Source: Pseudomonadota bacterium
Lineage (GTDB): Bacteria > Pseudomonadota > Gammaproteobacteria > Steroidobacterales > Steroidobacteraceae
Assembly: GCA_023391815.1 (NCBI GenBank)
Contig: JAEWAF010000043.1
Coordinates: 124,001-188,000, forward strand
Reading direction: 5' to 3'
Length of the DNA stretch: 64,000 nt
The position numbers and the translations under genes were made by a program. A model generated the notes under the pieces. That model ran no database searches, was not told the DNA's origin, and saw nothing but the letters and a program-made list of their open reading frames with translations. This document shows, piece by piece, positions 36,225 through 47,196 of the stretch (position 1 is the first letter of the stretch; every line of letters starts with the position of its first letter).

Positions 36225-37373
36225 ATGGTGAAGCGCACGATCGCGGTGATGGCTCGATTGGTGGACCAGAAGGACGGTCTCGGCATCTATGGTCAATATC
36301 TGCTACGCGAGCTGCTGTTGGCCGATCCCGAGACCCGCTACCTGATCCTGCTGGAATCCCCGACCTGTCAGGATATGTTTCGCGATTTCAAGAACGCGCA
36401 CGTGGTCGTGATGCCCGCGCGCAGCAAGCTGTATTGGGATCAGGTGCGCGTGCCACGAGCCGCGCGTGAGTTCGGCGCCGACTTGATCTTCAATCCCAAA
36501 TTCTCATTGCCGCTATTCACTCGTCGCCCTTGCGTGTTCGTGCAGCAAGGCTCGGACTGGTATGTCAACCCGCAGAATTATCCGTGGTGGGACAACTTGT
36601 ATATTCGCTTGATGCTGCCGCTCTATAGCAAAAAGGCGGCGCGAACGCTGGCAATCTCCCAGACGACGCTGGACGACTTGGCCTGCTACACCTCCATCAA
36701 CGTGCACAATTGTGTGGTGAGCTACGCGGGCATCGGCGCGAACTTCACCCCGAAGCGCGACGCGCGGGCACTGGAACAGTTTCGCCAGGAGTATCGCCTG
36801 CCGGAGCGCTTCATCCTGACCGTCGCCCGCGTCCTGCATGGCGCACAGAGGCAGCTGCGCATCTATCCCGGCGGCAATAACGAAACATTGATTCGCGCCT
36901 ATCGTCGCTACCGTCATGACGGCGGCGATCTGCCGCTGGCCGTGGTGGGTCGTCACATTGAGGAATATCTCCGGGCCCGAGGCTTCTCGGACGACGATCT
37001 GCAGGACGTGCTGTTCCTGGGATTCGTGCCGAACCAGCGCCTGCATCTGGCTTACCAGCTGGCGGAATGTTTCGTGCTGGCCACGCTATGCGAGAGCTTT
37101 GGCATTCCGATCGTGGAAGCGTTCGCATGCGGCTGCCCTGCCATCGTACCGAACACGTGCGCGGCGCCGGAGATCGCGGGTGGCGCGGCATTCCTGATCG
37201 ATCCGCGCGACGAAACAGGCATCGCGACTGCGTTTGCCGAAGTCACCGGCTCCGAGCAATTGCGCCAGCGTCTGCGTGAAGCGGGACTACAGCGGGCGCG
37301 AACCTTGACCTGGAAAGAAACAGCCCGGCGCACGCTCGCGGTGTTCAACGAGATCGTGCCGATAATGCATTGA
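36225..37373 (+). CDS. GT4-family glycosyltransferase
   Basis: A 382-aa GT-B glycosyltransferase. The N-terminal domain has MARLVDQKDGLGIYGQYLLR, an acceptor loop pattern. The C-terminal nucleotide-sugar site has RFILTVARVLHGAQ, DVLFLGFVPNQRLHLAYQLA and the family E-x7-E motif ESFGIPIVEAFACGCPAIV. It follows the deacetylase by 8 bp on the same strand, so the two are one operon. The longer in-frame upstream ATG at 36111 would overlap the deacetylase by 106 nt and is not conserved. Its 3' end overlaps the convergent kinase gene by 29 nt. Confidence 0.85.
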   Translation: MVKRTIAVMARLVDQKDGLGIYGQYLLRELLLADPETRYLILLESPTCQDMFRDFKNAHVVVMPARSKLYWDQVRVPRAAREFGADLIFNPKFSLPLFTRRPCVFVQQGSDWYVNPQNYPWWDNLYIRLMLPLYSKKAARTLAISQTTLDDLACYTSINVHNCVVSYAGIGANFTPKRDARALEQFRQEYRLPERFILTVARVLHGAQRQLRIYPGGNNETLIRAYRRYRHDGGDLPLAVVGRHIEEYLRARGFSDDDLQDVLFLGFVPNQRLHLAYQLAECFVLATLCESFGIPIVEAFACGCPAIVPNTCAAPEIAGGAAFLIDPRDETGIATAFAEVTGSEQLRQRLREAGLQRARTLTWKETARRTLAVFNEIVPIMH

Positions 37374-38058
37374 GCCCCGGCGCCAGGTCGTCGATGCGAA
37401 ACAGCCGGCTGCGGCGCAGGTAACGAGCGCTGAAGGTCTTGCCAAGATACGTATCTCGCAGCAGCGCGTTGGTGTGACGCTCGAGCATGCTTTGATCGTA
37501 GCTCGCGGGTGCCTCGCGGAAATAGCCTTTGATGAACATGCGCGCAAGCTGGCTCAGCTGCGGCCTGAACGCGAGATGGAGCAGTTGCGGCGGATATTTG
37601 GCGCGAACGAAGAGCACGAACGTCGCGATGTCCCGATACGGGCTCTCCTGGTTATAGCGACGCAAAGCGTTGTACGCCGGCGGCGTGAAGTCCACGAAGG
37701 CGATCCTGTCGGCGCCTCGCTTTACCAGGATGTTGTCGAAATCGAAGTCGCCATGAATCCGATGAGTGCGCCGATGAAACTCTTCCAACGCCGCACCCAC
37801 GGTCCAGAACGTGAGCTCCAGCTCCGCTCCGGAAAGTCCCGCGAACGCACGATGCCGAAGTACGGTGTGCAACGGACTCCAGCCGTCGAGGAACTCATAG
37901 TCGATGCGCAACTCGCGATGGTCCGCACACAGCACCTGCGGAATCCGCAGCCACGAGGATTGCCGTGCGGCCGCCCATGCCCGCAGCGAATTCTGGAGGG
38001 TCGCGCGAAACAACCACTCCTCCGTGAAGCGCTTGCTGAAACAGGAAGACTCTGCCAC
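37345..38058 (-). CDS. Kinase-like protein (lipopolysaccharide kinase/APH fold)
   Basis: A 237-aa protein with a small-kinase active site: RIHGDFDFDNILVK (catalytic Asp and metal-binding Asn) and RIAFVDFTPP (the DFG equivalent). An N-terminal lobe precedes it (RIDYEFLDGWSPLHTVLRH). WaaP/Kdo-kinase-like and APH proteins share this layout. It is 15 bp downstream of the flippase-like gene and presumably phosphorylates a sugar of the same glycan or glycolipid. The usual glycine-rich loop is not obvious, so the N-lobe may be reduced. Confidence 0.65.
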   Translation of the reverse strand: MAESSCFSKRFTEEWLFRATLQNSLRAWAAARQSSWLRIPQVLCADHRELRIDYEFLDGWSPLHTVLRHRAFAGLSGAELELTFWTVGAALEEFHRRTHRIHGDFDFDNILVKRGADRIAFVDFTPPAYNALRRYNQESPYRDIATFVLFVRAKYPPQLLHLAFRPQLSQLARMFIKGYFREAPASYDQSMLERHTNALLRDTYLGKTFSARYLRRSRLFRIDDLAPGLNALSARSR

Positions 38059-38073
38059 CGCTTGCTCCGAGGG

Positions 38074-39057
38074 CTATGCCGATGCCCCCCTGACCACTGG
38101 GCGTCCGCTCGTGGCCAGCACAATCGCCCCTGGCAACAAAGAAATCAAGAACATTACGAGCAAAGTCATCAGCAGAACGAGCGCCGTGGAATAGTCGTAA
38201 CCGAACACGACGAGCAACGCGGCCGCACTCCCTTCTCGTAATCCAAGCCCCCCATACGTCAGCGGTAGACGCTGGATGATGACGGCCACTGGGGTGATCG
38301 CGAGGCAAACGAGCCAGGACAACGGTGCCCCCAATGCGTACGACGCGATCCACATCGTAAATACCGGGGTGGTCTGCTCGATCACCGACAGCCCCAGATT
38401 GATGGCAAGCGTGAGGCGTCGGCTCGAGTATGCACGCGCCGCTCCGACATACTTGGCCAGGCGTCCGCTCTGAATCGACGGCCCGAGCTTCAGCAGCCTG
38501 ACCAGAGCACGACCGAAAGGCGGATGAAAAATCAACGCCGTGCCAACTGCGACTGCGCCGGCGGCAACGATCGCGGCGGCGATGGCAAAATTTCGCAAGG
38601 CCGGATGCGGCACGAGCGCCGCCAGCACGACACACCCGGCCATGATGAACACGAACGTCGCGATGACACCGTTCAGACGCTCCATCACCATCGACGCCAA
38701 TGTCACATCGGGATCGATGCCCCGGCTCTTCAGGCGCAGAAATCGCACGATGTCCGGACCGAGACCGCCGAGCGGCAGTGCAAAGCCGACGAACGTACTT
38801 TCGTAATAGACCGCAATCGAACCGCGGCGATCGAGCCGGTCGTCGAGCACCCGCAGCAGCTGATGCCATTTCAACGCCATCAAGATTCGGTCCAATATAT
38901 GAACCAAGACCATCGACGCCAACAAGAACGTGTTGGCCCCGGCGATCAGTACACGGCTTTGCTGCCAGTCGATGCGTGACAGCAAATATGCGAGCAGCGC
39001 AACGCTTGCGGCGAGCTGCAAAGTCACGCGAGTCCTCGGCCCGATCCGCAGCTTCAT
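38074..39057 (-). CDS. Lysylphosphatidylglycerol synthase TM-region/flippase-like membrane protein
   Basis: A 327-aa integral membrane protein of the UPF0104/LPG-synthetase-TM family. About eight helices are seen, including LQLAASVALLAYLLSRI, FLLASMVLVHILDRILMALK, FAIAAAIVAAGAVAVGTALI and LVLLMTLLVMFLISLLPGAI. The family motif is ESTFVGFALPLGGLGPDIVR, with TYGGLGLREGSAAALLVVFG further on. Such proteins flip lipid-linked substrates or modify lipids. I start at 39057 (MKLRIGPRTRV), since upstream residues overlap the divergent CapK-like gene region. It is cotranscribed with the kinase. Confidence 0.75.
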   Translation of the reverse strand: MKLRIGPRTRVTLQLAASVALLAYLLSRIDWQQSRVLIAGANTFLLASMVLVHILDRILMALKWHQLLRVLDDRLDRRGSIAVYYESTFVGFALPLGGLGPDIVRFLRLKSRGIDPDVTLASMVMERLNGVIATFVFIMAGCVVLAALVPHPALRNFAIAAAIVAAGAVAVGTALIFHPPFGRALVRLLKLGPSIQSGRLAKYVGAARAYSSRRLTLAINLGLSVIEQTTPVFTMWIASYALGAPLSWLVCLAITPVAVIIQRLPLTYGGLGLREGSAAALLVVFGYDYSTALVLLMTLLVMFLISLLPGAIVLATSGRPVVRGASA

Positions 39058-39127
39058 AACATTCCTCGATTCGCGTTTCGTTCGTACGGTGCTGGAACAG
39101 AATCGCGTATGCCGGCATTCAGCACAA

Positions 39128-40462
39128 ATGAAACACCACATCGAACAACGGTTCCACAAAAACCTGTACTACACGCTGCAATCGATGCGGGGCCGACACG
39201 TCGGTCCGTTCGTGCGTCGCCTGCAGGCCTGGGAGCAGCTCGATCGTGCATCGTTCGAGCACCTTACACGTATGCTGCTCCGGAACGCGTTGAGATATGC
39301 GCGTACGCACGTTCCTCTCTACTCTTCCGGCGCATGGCAAACAGCACTGTCACGCGCCGACGCCGCGCAGGTGAGCAACTGGCCCGTGCTCGAACGAAAG
39401 ATGTTGATTACGCATCGCGCACAGCTGCGTGCGCGCCGCTTCTCACCCGGTGTTTTCTCACGACACAGCTCCGGCTCGACCGGCGCCGTCGTCAAGGTCG
39501 CCTACAACCCGCACGCGGGTGGCTGGAGCTGGGCTCAGGAATATCGCTCCATGCACTGGTTCGGCATTCCAACGGGCAGTCGCACCTTGCTGCTGTGGGG
39601 TGGCGGTCATCCGCTACTCGACTGGGTGCGCAACTGCCGCGTGTTCTCGACCAAGAATTTGACGTTCGACCAGCTCGAGCGCGCGGCGAACTATCTGCTG
39701 CATCAACGACCGATGCTGTGCATGGGCCTTCCGTCTGCGATTGCGCAACTCGCTCGCCACGTGCGCGCGCACCGGCCACATGAGCGCGCGCAGCTCGTGC
39801 CGTTCGTGAAGTTGGGTGGCGAACAGGTCTATCCGTTTCAACGCGACGAGATCGCGCAACATCTCGGCGCCCGGGTGTTCGAATCGTATGGCTCGACCGA
39901 AATGGGTCCGATCGCGCACGAGTGCCCGGCCGGCTCGCGTCACATCATGTCCGACCACGTGTTTCTGGAAATATTCAACGGCGATCAGCCCGCCGAGCCG
40001 GGTGAGTTCGGGGATCTCGTGCTCACGTCATTGTTCAACCGCGCGATGCCCCTCGTGCGCTGTCGTATCGGCGATCGCGGACGCATCTCGCCGGAGCCTT
40101 GCTCATGCGGGCTGCCCCACCCTGTGCTGTCCGAGCTCGTGGGGCGGGCCGCCGATATGTTTCTCACGACCGACGGCAAGCTGGTGCACGGCTCGGAGAT
40201 TGGCCGGCGCCTGCAGCTGTTTCTTTCCAAGGCACCGCTCGGTTCCGTCGGGCAAGTGCTGTTTCAACAGAAGGACGCGACGTCCTGGAACGTGCTGGTC
40301 GAAAGCGCGGCCGGCTTCAACGATGAATTGGCGGGGCAACTGCGCGAAATCGTGCACTCGACCTTCGGCGAGAGTTGCCGCGTCGAGATCGAGCGCGTGG
40401 CGCTGGTGCCACGTGAAAAGTCAGGCAAGTACCGCTATTACCGGCGCGCGGAGTCGACCTGA
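39128..40462 (+). CDS. CapK/PaaK-like adenylate-forming enzyme
   Basis: A 444-aa acyl-adenylate family protein. The phosphate-binding loop is SRHSSGSTGAVVKVAYN; the adenine region has VFESYGSTEMGPIAHECP and GEFGDLVLTSLFNRAMPLVR (the family tyrosine/glutamate and arginine segments), then GRAADMFLTTDGKLVHG. PaaK makes phenylacetyl-CoA, while CapK homologues sit in capsule and polysaccharide loci, where they probably activate an acyl group for glycan decoration. A short Cys cluster (CSCGLPHPVL) is present, as in CapK relatives. It is divergent from the flippase gene and 7 bp from the convergent GGDEF/EAL stop. Confidence 0.8.
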   Translation: MKHHIEQRFHKNLYYTLQSMRGRHVGPFVRRLQAWEQLDRASFEHLTRMLLRNALRYARTHVPLYSSGAWQTALSRADAAQVSNWPVLERKMLITHRAQLRARRFSPGVFSRHSSGSTGAVVKVAYNPHAGGWSWAQEYRSMHWFGIPTGSRTLLLWGGGHPLLDWVRNCRVFSTKNLTFDQLERAANYLLHQRPMLCMGLPSAIAQLARHVRAHRPHERAQLVPFVKLGGEQVYPFQRDEIAQHLGARVFESYGSTEMGPIAHECPAGSRHIMSDHVFLEIFNGDQPAEPGEFGDLVLTSLFNRAMPLVRCRIGDRGRISPEPCSCGLPHPVLSELVGRAADMFLTTDGKLVHGSEIGRRLQLFLSKAPLGSVGQVLFQQKDATSWNVLVESAAGFNDELAGQLREIVHSTFGESCRVEIERVALVPREKSGKYRYYRRAEST

Positions 40463-40469
40463 GCCGCGA

Positions 40470-43400
40470 TCAGGCGGAGTGTACCAAGCGCAGTTGCGGA
40501 TGCGTCCGCGTGATCCGGCTGAGCGACTCCACCGACTCCGGCGTCGCGATATAAATTCCCTGCGCGTATTCGACGCCGATATCCGCCAGACACTTCAGCA
40601 CCTCGGCGCTCTCGACGCGCTCGGCGACCGTCTTCAAGCCCATGGCGCGGCCGATCTGGGTGATGGCCTCGACCATGCTCCGGTCGACGTGATCGGTGGT
40701 GACATTCTGAATGAACGAGCCGTCGATCTTCAGGAAGTCCACTGGCAGGTTCTTCAAGTACATGAACGATGACAAGCCGCTGCCAAAGTCGTCCAGCGAG
40801 AACAGGCAACCGCGCGCGCGGAACTCGCGCATGAAATGAACCACATTGGCGAGATTGGAGATCGCCGCCGTCTCCGTGATCTCGAAGCACACCGCGCCCG
40901 GGCTCAGATCGTAGGTCTGCAGCTCGTTGATCAGGAATTCCAGGAATCGGTCGTCGTTCAACGACGTGCCGGACAGGTTGATCGATAACGTGTATCCATA
41001 GCGCGGATCGCCGTCGGCGCGATAGTGAGCCAGCGCGCCGAGCGCCTGACTCACGACCCATCGATCGATCATCGGCATCACGTTGTATCGCTCCGCCGCC
41101 GGGATGAACTCCGCCGGTTGCACCAGCTCGCCATGCTCGCCGCGCATTCGAAGCAGCAGCTCGTAGTGACCGCGCGTGTCGCGGGTCGCGCCGATCGGCA
41201 CGATCGGTTGGTAATAAAGCTCGAGCCGGTTTTCTTCGCAGGCGCGCGTCAGACGCGACACCCACTGCATCTCGCGATGGCGCTCCGGCGCCGAACTGGA
41301 CTGATACATGTGGACGCGATTGCGCCCCGAATCTTTCGCCGCATAACAGGCCACGTCGGCCGCCGCCATGACGCTCGCGATGCTTTCGCTGGCGCTGTTG
41401 ATCTCGACGATCCCGATGCTGACGCCGACGTTCATCGCGCCGTCCTGCCATTCGAAACGGTACTCGCGAATCGCCTGCCGCAGATTGTCCGCGATCTTCG
41501 CTGCGCGATCGGCCGTGCAATCCTGTAACAGCACGCCGAACTCATCGCCGCCCAGACGCGCAATCGTGTCGCTGGTGCGAATCCGGGTTTGCAGCAGTCC
41601 CGTTATCTGCTTGAGCAGACGATCGCCAGCCTGGTGACCGCAGGTATCGTTCACGAGCTTGAATTGATCGAGGTCGAGGTACATCAAGGCATGCGTCGTG
41701 CCCTCGTCCGAGCGCGCCGTCAGCAACGCTTCATTGAGCCGATTCTCGAACTCGCGACGATTGATCAGCCCGGTCAGCGCGTCGTGGCTTGCCTGATACG
41801 CGAGTGCGCGACGCAGCCGCCGCTCCTTGCTCACGTCGTGGAACACCATGACTGCGCCGATGATCTTGCCGCTGCGATCCCGGATCGGCGCGGCGGAATC
41901 CTGAATCGCGATTTCCTGGCCCCGACGGTTTACGAGCACCGTGTGGTCCGCGACTGCGATGACCTGTCCTTCACGAATGGCGCGCGTGACCGGGTTTTCC
42001 AGCGGCTCGCGAGTGGCTTCGTTCAGGATGTTGAAGACTTCCTGCAGCTTCCGGCCCTTGGCCTCGGCGCCCTCCCAGCCGGTGAGATTCTCGGCCACCG
42101 GATTCAAGGTCTCGATACAGCCGTTGGCATCGGTAGTGATGACGCCGTCGCCGATGGACTGCAATGTGACTTGCGCCTTTTCCTTTTCCTCGAACACCGC
42201 GGTTTCGGCGCGTTTACGCTCGCTGATGTCCGAGATGGTGCCTTCGTAGCCGATCAGCTGCCCGCTCTTGTCGCGCACGGCGCGCGCGCTTTCGATGACC
42301 GTCAGAATGGTGCCATCCACTCGACGCATCTGAAACTCGGCATTGCGAACTTCGCCATCGCGTTGAATGGTCGCGATGATCGCCAGACGCTCGGCCGGGT
42401 CGTGATACATGCTGGCGGGCGGCAGCGCGAGCAACTCCGCCGGCGAGGAATAACCGATCATGCGAGCGAGCGCCGGGTTCACGGAAACGAATCGGCCGTC
42501 GCTGGTCGAGCTGTATACGCCTTCCATGACGTTGTCGAACAGGCGTCGATACCGAGCCTCGCTGTCACGCAATGCGTTCTCAGCGAAGCGACGTTCGATG
42601 GCGATGCCGGCCAGCTGCGTCATGCGCGACATCAATTCGAAGTCTCGTCGCAGCGGGCTCTTGGGCGTGCGGAAGTACAACGCCAACGTGCCGAGAATGC
42701 GACCGTCGGAGGAGTGAATCAGGGTCGACCAACAGCTGCGCAAGCCGGCGGCGAGCACGGCATCGCGCGTGTTCTCCCAAAGCGCATCGCGGGCGATGTC
42801 CGCCACGATGACCTGCCGCTGCAAATACACAGCGGCGGCACACGAACCATTGCGAGCCGCAATCGCGATTCCTTCCATCGCCTGCGCATACACCGCCGGC
42901 AGCCGCGGCCCGGAGCAGAGATTCAGATGCTTTCCTTCATCGTCGAGCATGCGGATCGCACACACGCAATCCAGCGCGACGCGCTCGACGACATCCGTGA
43001 TCGCTTGCAACGTAATGCGCAGATCGACGTTCGCCGCCAAGCGTTCGAACACACGCCGCTCGCCCGCTGCCAGCAGCTCCGAGCGCTTGCGTTCGGTGAT
43101 ATCGGTGATGCTGCCGCGAACCAGGCTTTGGCCGTGCGATTGCAGCCGCACCCAACGCACTTCGCAGGGAATGTCGTTGCCGAAGCTGTCCCGGAACATC
43201 CATTCGAGCACCGGCGCCTCGCCCGCCAGCGTGCGATCGAACTGCGCGCGATTGGCATGCGAGGAGAGCGCACCGTCCGGCTGGTGCGGCGGACACAACG
43301 TGTCCGGGCTGCTCTTGAGCAACGCCTCGCGATCCATCTTGAAAAAACGCACCGCGTTCTCGTTCACGTCGACCAGCCGGTTCTGATCCAGGTCGACGAC

Positions 43401-44024
43401 CACGATGATTTCCGGTGCATGCTCGACCAGCGTGCGATAGCGCGCCTCGCTGTCGCGCAATGCCGCTTCGGCCATCTTGCGATCGCTGGTATCGCGCAGA
43501 CATACGACAAACACTTCGCGGCGGTTCATCCGCGTCTTGCTGACGGCGATTTCGGCGGAGAACTGCGTGCCGTCGCTGCGCTGACCGAATGTTTCGTGAG
43601 GCGCGAGATCGACTTGCGTATCGTCGAGGCGTGCCGCGAGTTGTTCCAATTCGGCGGAGATGGGTTGTTTGATCTGCGGCAGCAGGAAACTGAGCGGACG
43701 GCCGATGGCATCGGATTCGGCGTGACCGAAGACGCGCTGGCCCGTGGCATTCAGGGAAGCGATGTGACCGGCATCGTCGACGGTCATGATCACGTCCTTG
43801 ACGTGATCGAGCACGGCCTGCAATTGGCTCGCGGTACTCTCGCGCAGCTCGCGAGTCAGCGCGGTCGCCTCATCGGACATCAGCTGCATGGAACGCACGA
43901 TGCCGCGGCGTTCCTCATCGGTCTTGCTATAAGCGACAGCAACGGCGGCAAGCAGCTTGCCGAGATCGAGCTCACCGTCCGAGCGCGTCGCTTCTCTGAC
44001 TTGCTGTTCGAGCAGTCGATGCAT
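40470..44024 (-). CDS. Multi-sensor diguanylate cyclase/phosphodiesterase (PAS-PAS-GAF-PAS-PAS-GGDEF-EAL)
   Basis: A 1184-aa soluble c-di-GMP enzyme. PAS domains at about 66-180, 191-312, 489-603 and 617-732, a GAF domain at about 325-478, GGDEF at 740-905 and EAL at 925-1184. The cyclase site is intact (GGDEF, residues 825-829) with an RxxD inhibitory site (R816-D819). In the phosphodiesterase domain the first motif is ELLLR instead of EALLR, while FEITETA, SLDDFG and LKIDGSF are intact, so activity is likely. No membrane segment. The 230 bp upstream carries little else. Convergent with the CapK-like gene. Confidence 0.9.
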   Translation of the reverse strand: MHRLLEQQVREATRSDGELDLGKLLAAVAVAYSKTDEERRGIVRSMQLMSDEATALTRELRESTASQLQAVLDHVKDVIMTVDDAGHIASLNATGQRVFGHAESDAIGRPLSFLLPQIKQPISAELEQLAARLDDTQVDLAPHETFGQRSDGTQFSAEIAVSKTRMNRREVFVVCLRDTSDRKMAEAALRDSEARYRTLVEHAPEIIVVVDLDQNRLVDVNENAVRFFKMDREALLKSSPDTLCPPHQPDGALSSHANRAQFDRTLAGEAPVLEWMFRDSFGNDIPCEVRWVRLQSHGQSLVRGSITDITERKRSELLAAGERRVFERLAANVDLRITLQAITDVVERVALDCVCAIRMLDDEGKHLNLCSGPRLPAVYAQAMEGIAIAARNGSCAAAVYLQRQVIVADIARDALWENTRDAVLAAGLRSCWSTLIHSSDGRILGTLALYFRTPKSPLRRDFELMSRMTQLAGIAIERRFAENALRDSEARYRRLFDNVMEGVYSSTSDGRFVSVNPALARMIGYSSPAELLALPPASMYHDPAERLAIIATIQRDGEVRNAEFQMRRVDGTILTVIESARAVRDKSGQLIGYEGTISDISERKRAETAVFEEKEKAQVTLQSIGDGVITTDANGCIETLNPVAENLTGWEGAEAKGRKLQEVFNILNEATREPLENPVTRAIREGQVIAVADHTVLVNRRGQEIAIQDSAAPIRDRSGKIIGAVMVFHDVSKERRLRRALAYQASHDALTGLINRREFENRLNEALLTARSDEGTTHALMYLDLDQFKLVNDTCGHQAGDRLLKQITGLLQTRIRTSDTIARLGGDEFGVLLQDCTADRAAKIADNLRQAIREYRFEWQDGAMNVGVSIGIVEINSASESIASVMAAADVACYAAKDSGRNRVHMYQSSSAPERHREMQWVSRLTRACEENRLELYYQPIVPIGATRDTRGHYELLLRMRGEHGELVQPAEFIPAAERYNVMPMIDRWVVSQALGALAHYRADGDPRYGYTLSINLSGTSLNDDRFLEFLINELQTYDLSPGAVCFEITETAAISNLANVVHFMREFRARGCLFSLDDFGSGLSSFMYLKNLPVDFLKIDGSFIQNVTTDHVDRSMVEAITQIGRAMGLKTVAERVESAEVLKCLADIGVEYAQGIYIATPESVESLSRITRTHPQLRLVHSA

Positions 44025-44217
44025 TGGTCCTTCCGACGTGGCACGACGCTGGCGCGCGCCGACCCGTCCCCGCGTTGTTAGTGTGAACCACTACCGTTGC
44101 GGCGCATCGTAAGGCGTTGACGCTGAAGGAGGTGTGAAATGGCTCCCGGTTTTATGTGAAAGCAAGGTAAAGCACCGAGGGGGCGGCGGGGGTTATGTCT
44201 GATGGGACAGAGAGGGA

Positions 44218-44244
44218 GGCGCCGGCGGCAAGCATGCCGGCGCC
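44218..44244 (-). terminator. Hairpin downstream of typA
   Basis: GGCGCCGGC (44218-44226) pairs with GCCGGCGCC (44236-44244), a perfect 9-bp stem with a 9-nt loop, 11 bp past the typA stop. No T-run follows on the minus strand, so Rho or RNA-stabilising roles are possible. Confidence 0.45.
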
Positions 44245-44254
44245 CCCGGAGTCA

Positions 44255-46093
<1,839 letters not shown>

Positions 46094-46235
46094 GCGTGGG
46101 ACCGGTGGGAGGGCAAAAAGGCGCGCATTGTAGAGGGACGGCGGGGGTTCCGGCCACCTCCGCAGGATTATTTATACAAAACCGTCACGCTGACGCCCGC
46201 CTACGCCCTCCCCGGAGGGCGCCCGCCTACCCCGC

Positions 46236-46415
46236 TCACCCGTTTATCGCCCTCACTCCGTCAGTCGCCTGCATGCTCGTTCCCGGTGCATAAGCCTCGT
46301 TCAGGGCCGTGGCGCACTCGTCGCAGCACACATCGACCGCCCTACCGCCCACCGTCACTTCGATTGCCGGCCCTTCGATCCGGCAATCGCAAGCCGCGCA
46401 CGTCTTCTCGATCAT
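46236..46415 (-). CDS. Small cysteine-rich putative metal-binding protein
   Basis: A 59-aa protein with six cysteines: C6, C9 and C11 in TCAACDCR, and C30, C31 and C34 in VCCDECAT. The pair of clusters around a short beta hairpin (IEVTVGGRAVDV) looks like a treble-clef or TRASH/YHS-like zinc or copper site. The ATG at 46415 has an excellent AGGAGGG ribosome site upstream. A near-palindromic element (46473-46500) sits 57 nt upstream, and the same element precedes the DUF4331 operon. Cytosolic; a metal chaperone or sensor is possible. No close family name is recognised. Confidence 0.75.
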   Translation of the reverse strand: MIEKTCAACDCRIEGPAIEVTVGGRAVDVCCDECATALNEAYAPGTSMQATDGVRAING

Positions 46416-46472
46416 GGCCCCCTCCTTTGCACAACGTCGATGCATTGTTGGGCCTTGGAGCGCGGCGGCGCT

Positions 46473-46500
46473 GTCACAATCTTTAGCTAAAAATTCCGAC
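46473..46500. promoter_or_regulatory. Shared regulatory element, copy A
   Basis: GTC at 46473-46475 and GAC at 46498-46500 flank AATCTTTAGCTAA, a near-palindrome centred on TTAGCTAA. It lies 57 nt upstream of the 59-aa gene and 18 bp before the AlkB GTG on the other strand. Copy B at 50069-50097 is nearly identical and equally placed before its gene. Confidence 0.6.
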
Positions 46501-46518
46501 AGCGCGGCTGGCGACCCC

Positions 46519-47196
46519 GTGTTCAGCTATGCCCCGGGTGATTCGTTCGAGAGCGAGCCATTGCGCCAGCAGGAAGATTTGTTTACGACGCCCGGATCGC
46601 TGGCCATCGATCCGACGTTCGCCACGGCCCGGCGCACCGCGCTGGATGCCACGTCCTGGGTCGAGCTCGTGCCCGGATGGATGTCGGGCTCGGAACGTTT
46701 GTTCGATCGACTCGCGTCGGCGGTGCCCTGGAGCCAGCACTACCGCACTTTGTTCGATCAAAGATTTCTGGAGCCGCGACTCACCGCGGAATATCGCAGC
46801 CTGCGTCGCGTCCCTCATGAGATGCTGATCACGGCCGCCAGAGCTTTGTCGGAGCGCTACGGCGTCGAGTACGACAGCCTGTGGCTCAACCTGTATCGCA
46901 ATGGCGAAGACAGCACCGGCTGGCATCGCGATCGGTTCTCGTGTCGTCGGCCAGAATGTATCGTGCCGGTCCTCACGCTCGGCGCGACCCGTCGCTTCCA
47001 ACTCAAGCTGCGAGCGGGCGGCCCCTCGCTCTCGCTCTCACCCAACTCGGGCGATCTGATCGTGATGGGCGGTCGATGTCAGCAGGATTGGGTGCATGGC
47101 GTACCCAAGCTGCCCGAGGTGCTCGAACCTCGGATCAGCCTGAACTTCCAAAGCTCGATGCAGGCCGGGCGTCAGCGCAAGTTGGCGGAACGTTGA
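46519..47196 (+). CDS. AlkB-family alpha-ketoglutarate-dependent dioxygenase
   Basis: A 225-aa Fe(II)/2-oxoglutarate enzyme of the AlkB type that repairs alkylated nucleobases or modifies RNA. LWLNLYRNGEDSTGWHRD has the family tyrosine/asparagine and the metal His-Asp (H136, D138). The distal His is in QQDWVHGVPK (H193), and EPRISLNF has the 2-oxoglutarate Arg (R205). The start is uncertain: GTG at 46519 fits the domain length, while an upstream ATG would cross the shared regulatory element. Its end overlaps the convergent AraC gene by 25 nt. The locus link to the metal-type operon may be fortuitous. Confidence 0.8.
   Translation: MFSYAPGDSFESEPLRQQEDLFTTPGSLAIDPTFATARRTALDATSWVELVPGWMSGSERLFDRLASAVPWSQHYRTLFDQRFLEPRLTAEYRSLRRVPHEMLITAARALSERYGVEYDSLWLNLYRNGEDSTGWHRDRFSCRRPECIVPVLTLGATRRFQLKLRAGGPSLSLSPNSGDLIVMGGRCQQDWVHGVPKLPEVLEPRISLNFQSSMQAGRQRKLAER

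Noticed and set aside
41589..44081. An 830-codon open frame opposite the GGDEF/EAL gene
   Set aside because: Same reason: the minus-strand frame carries six recognisable domains, and this one has only low-complexity basic sequence.
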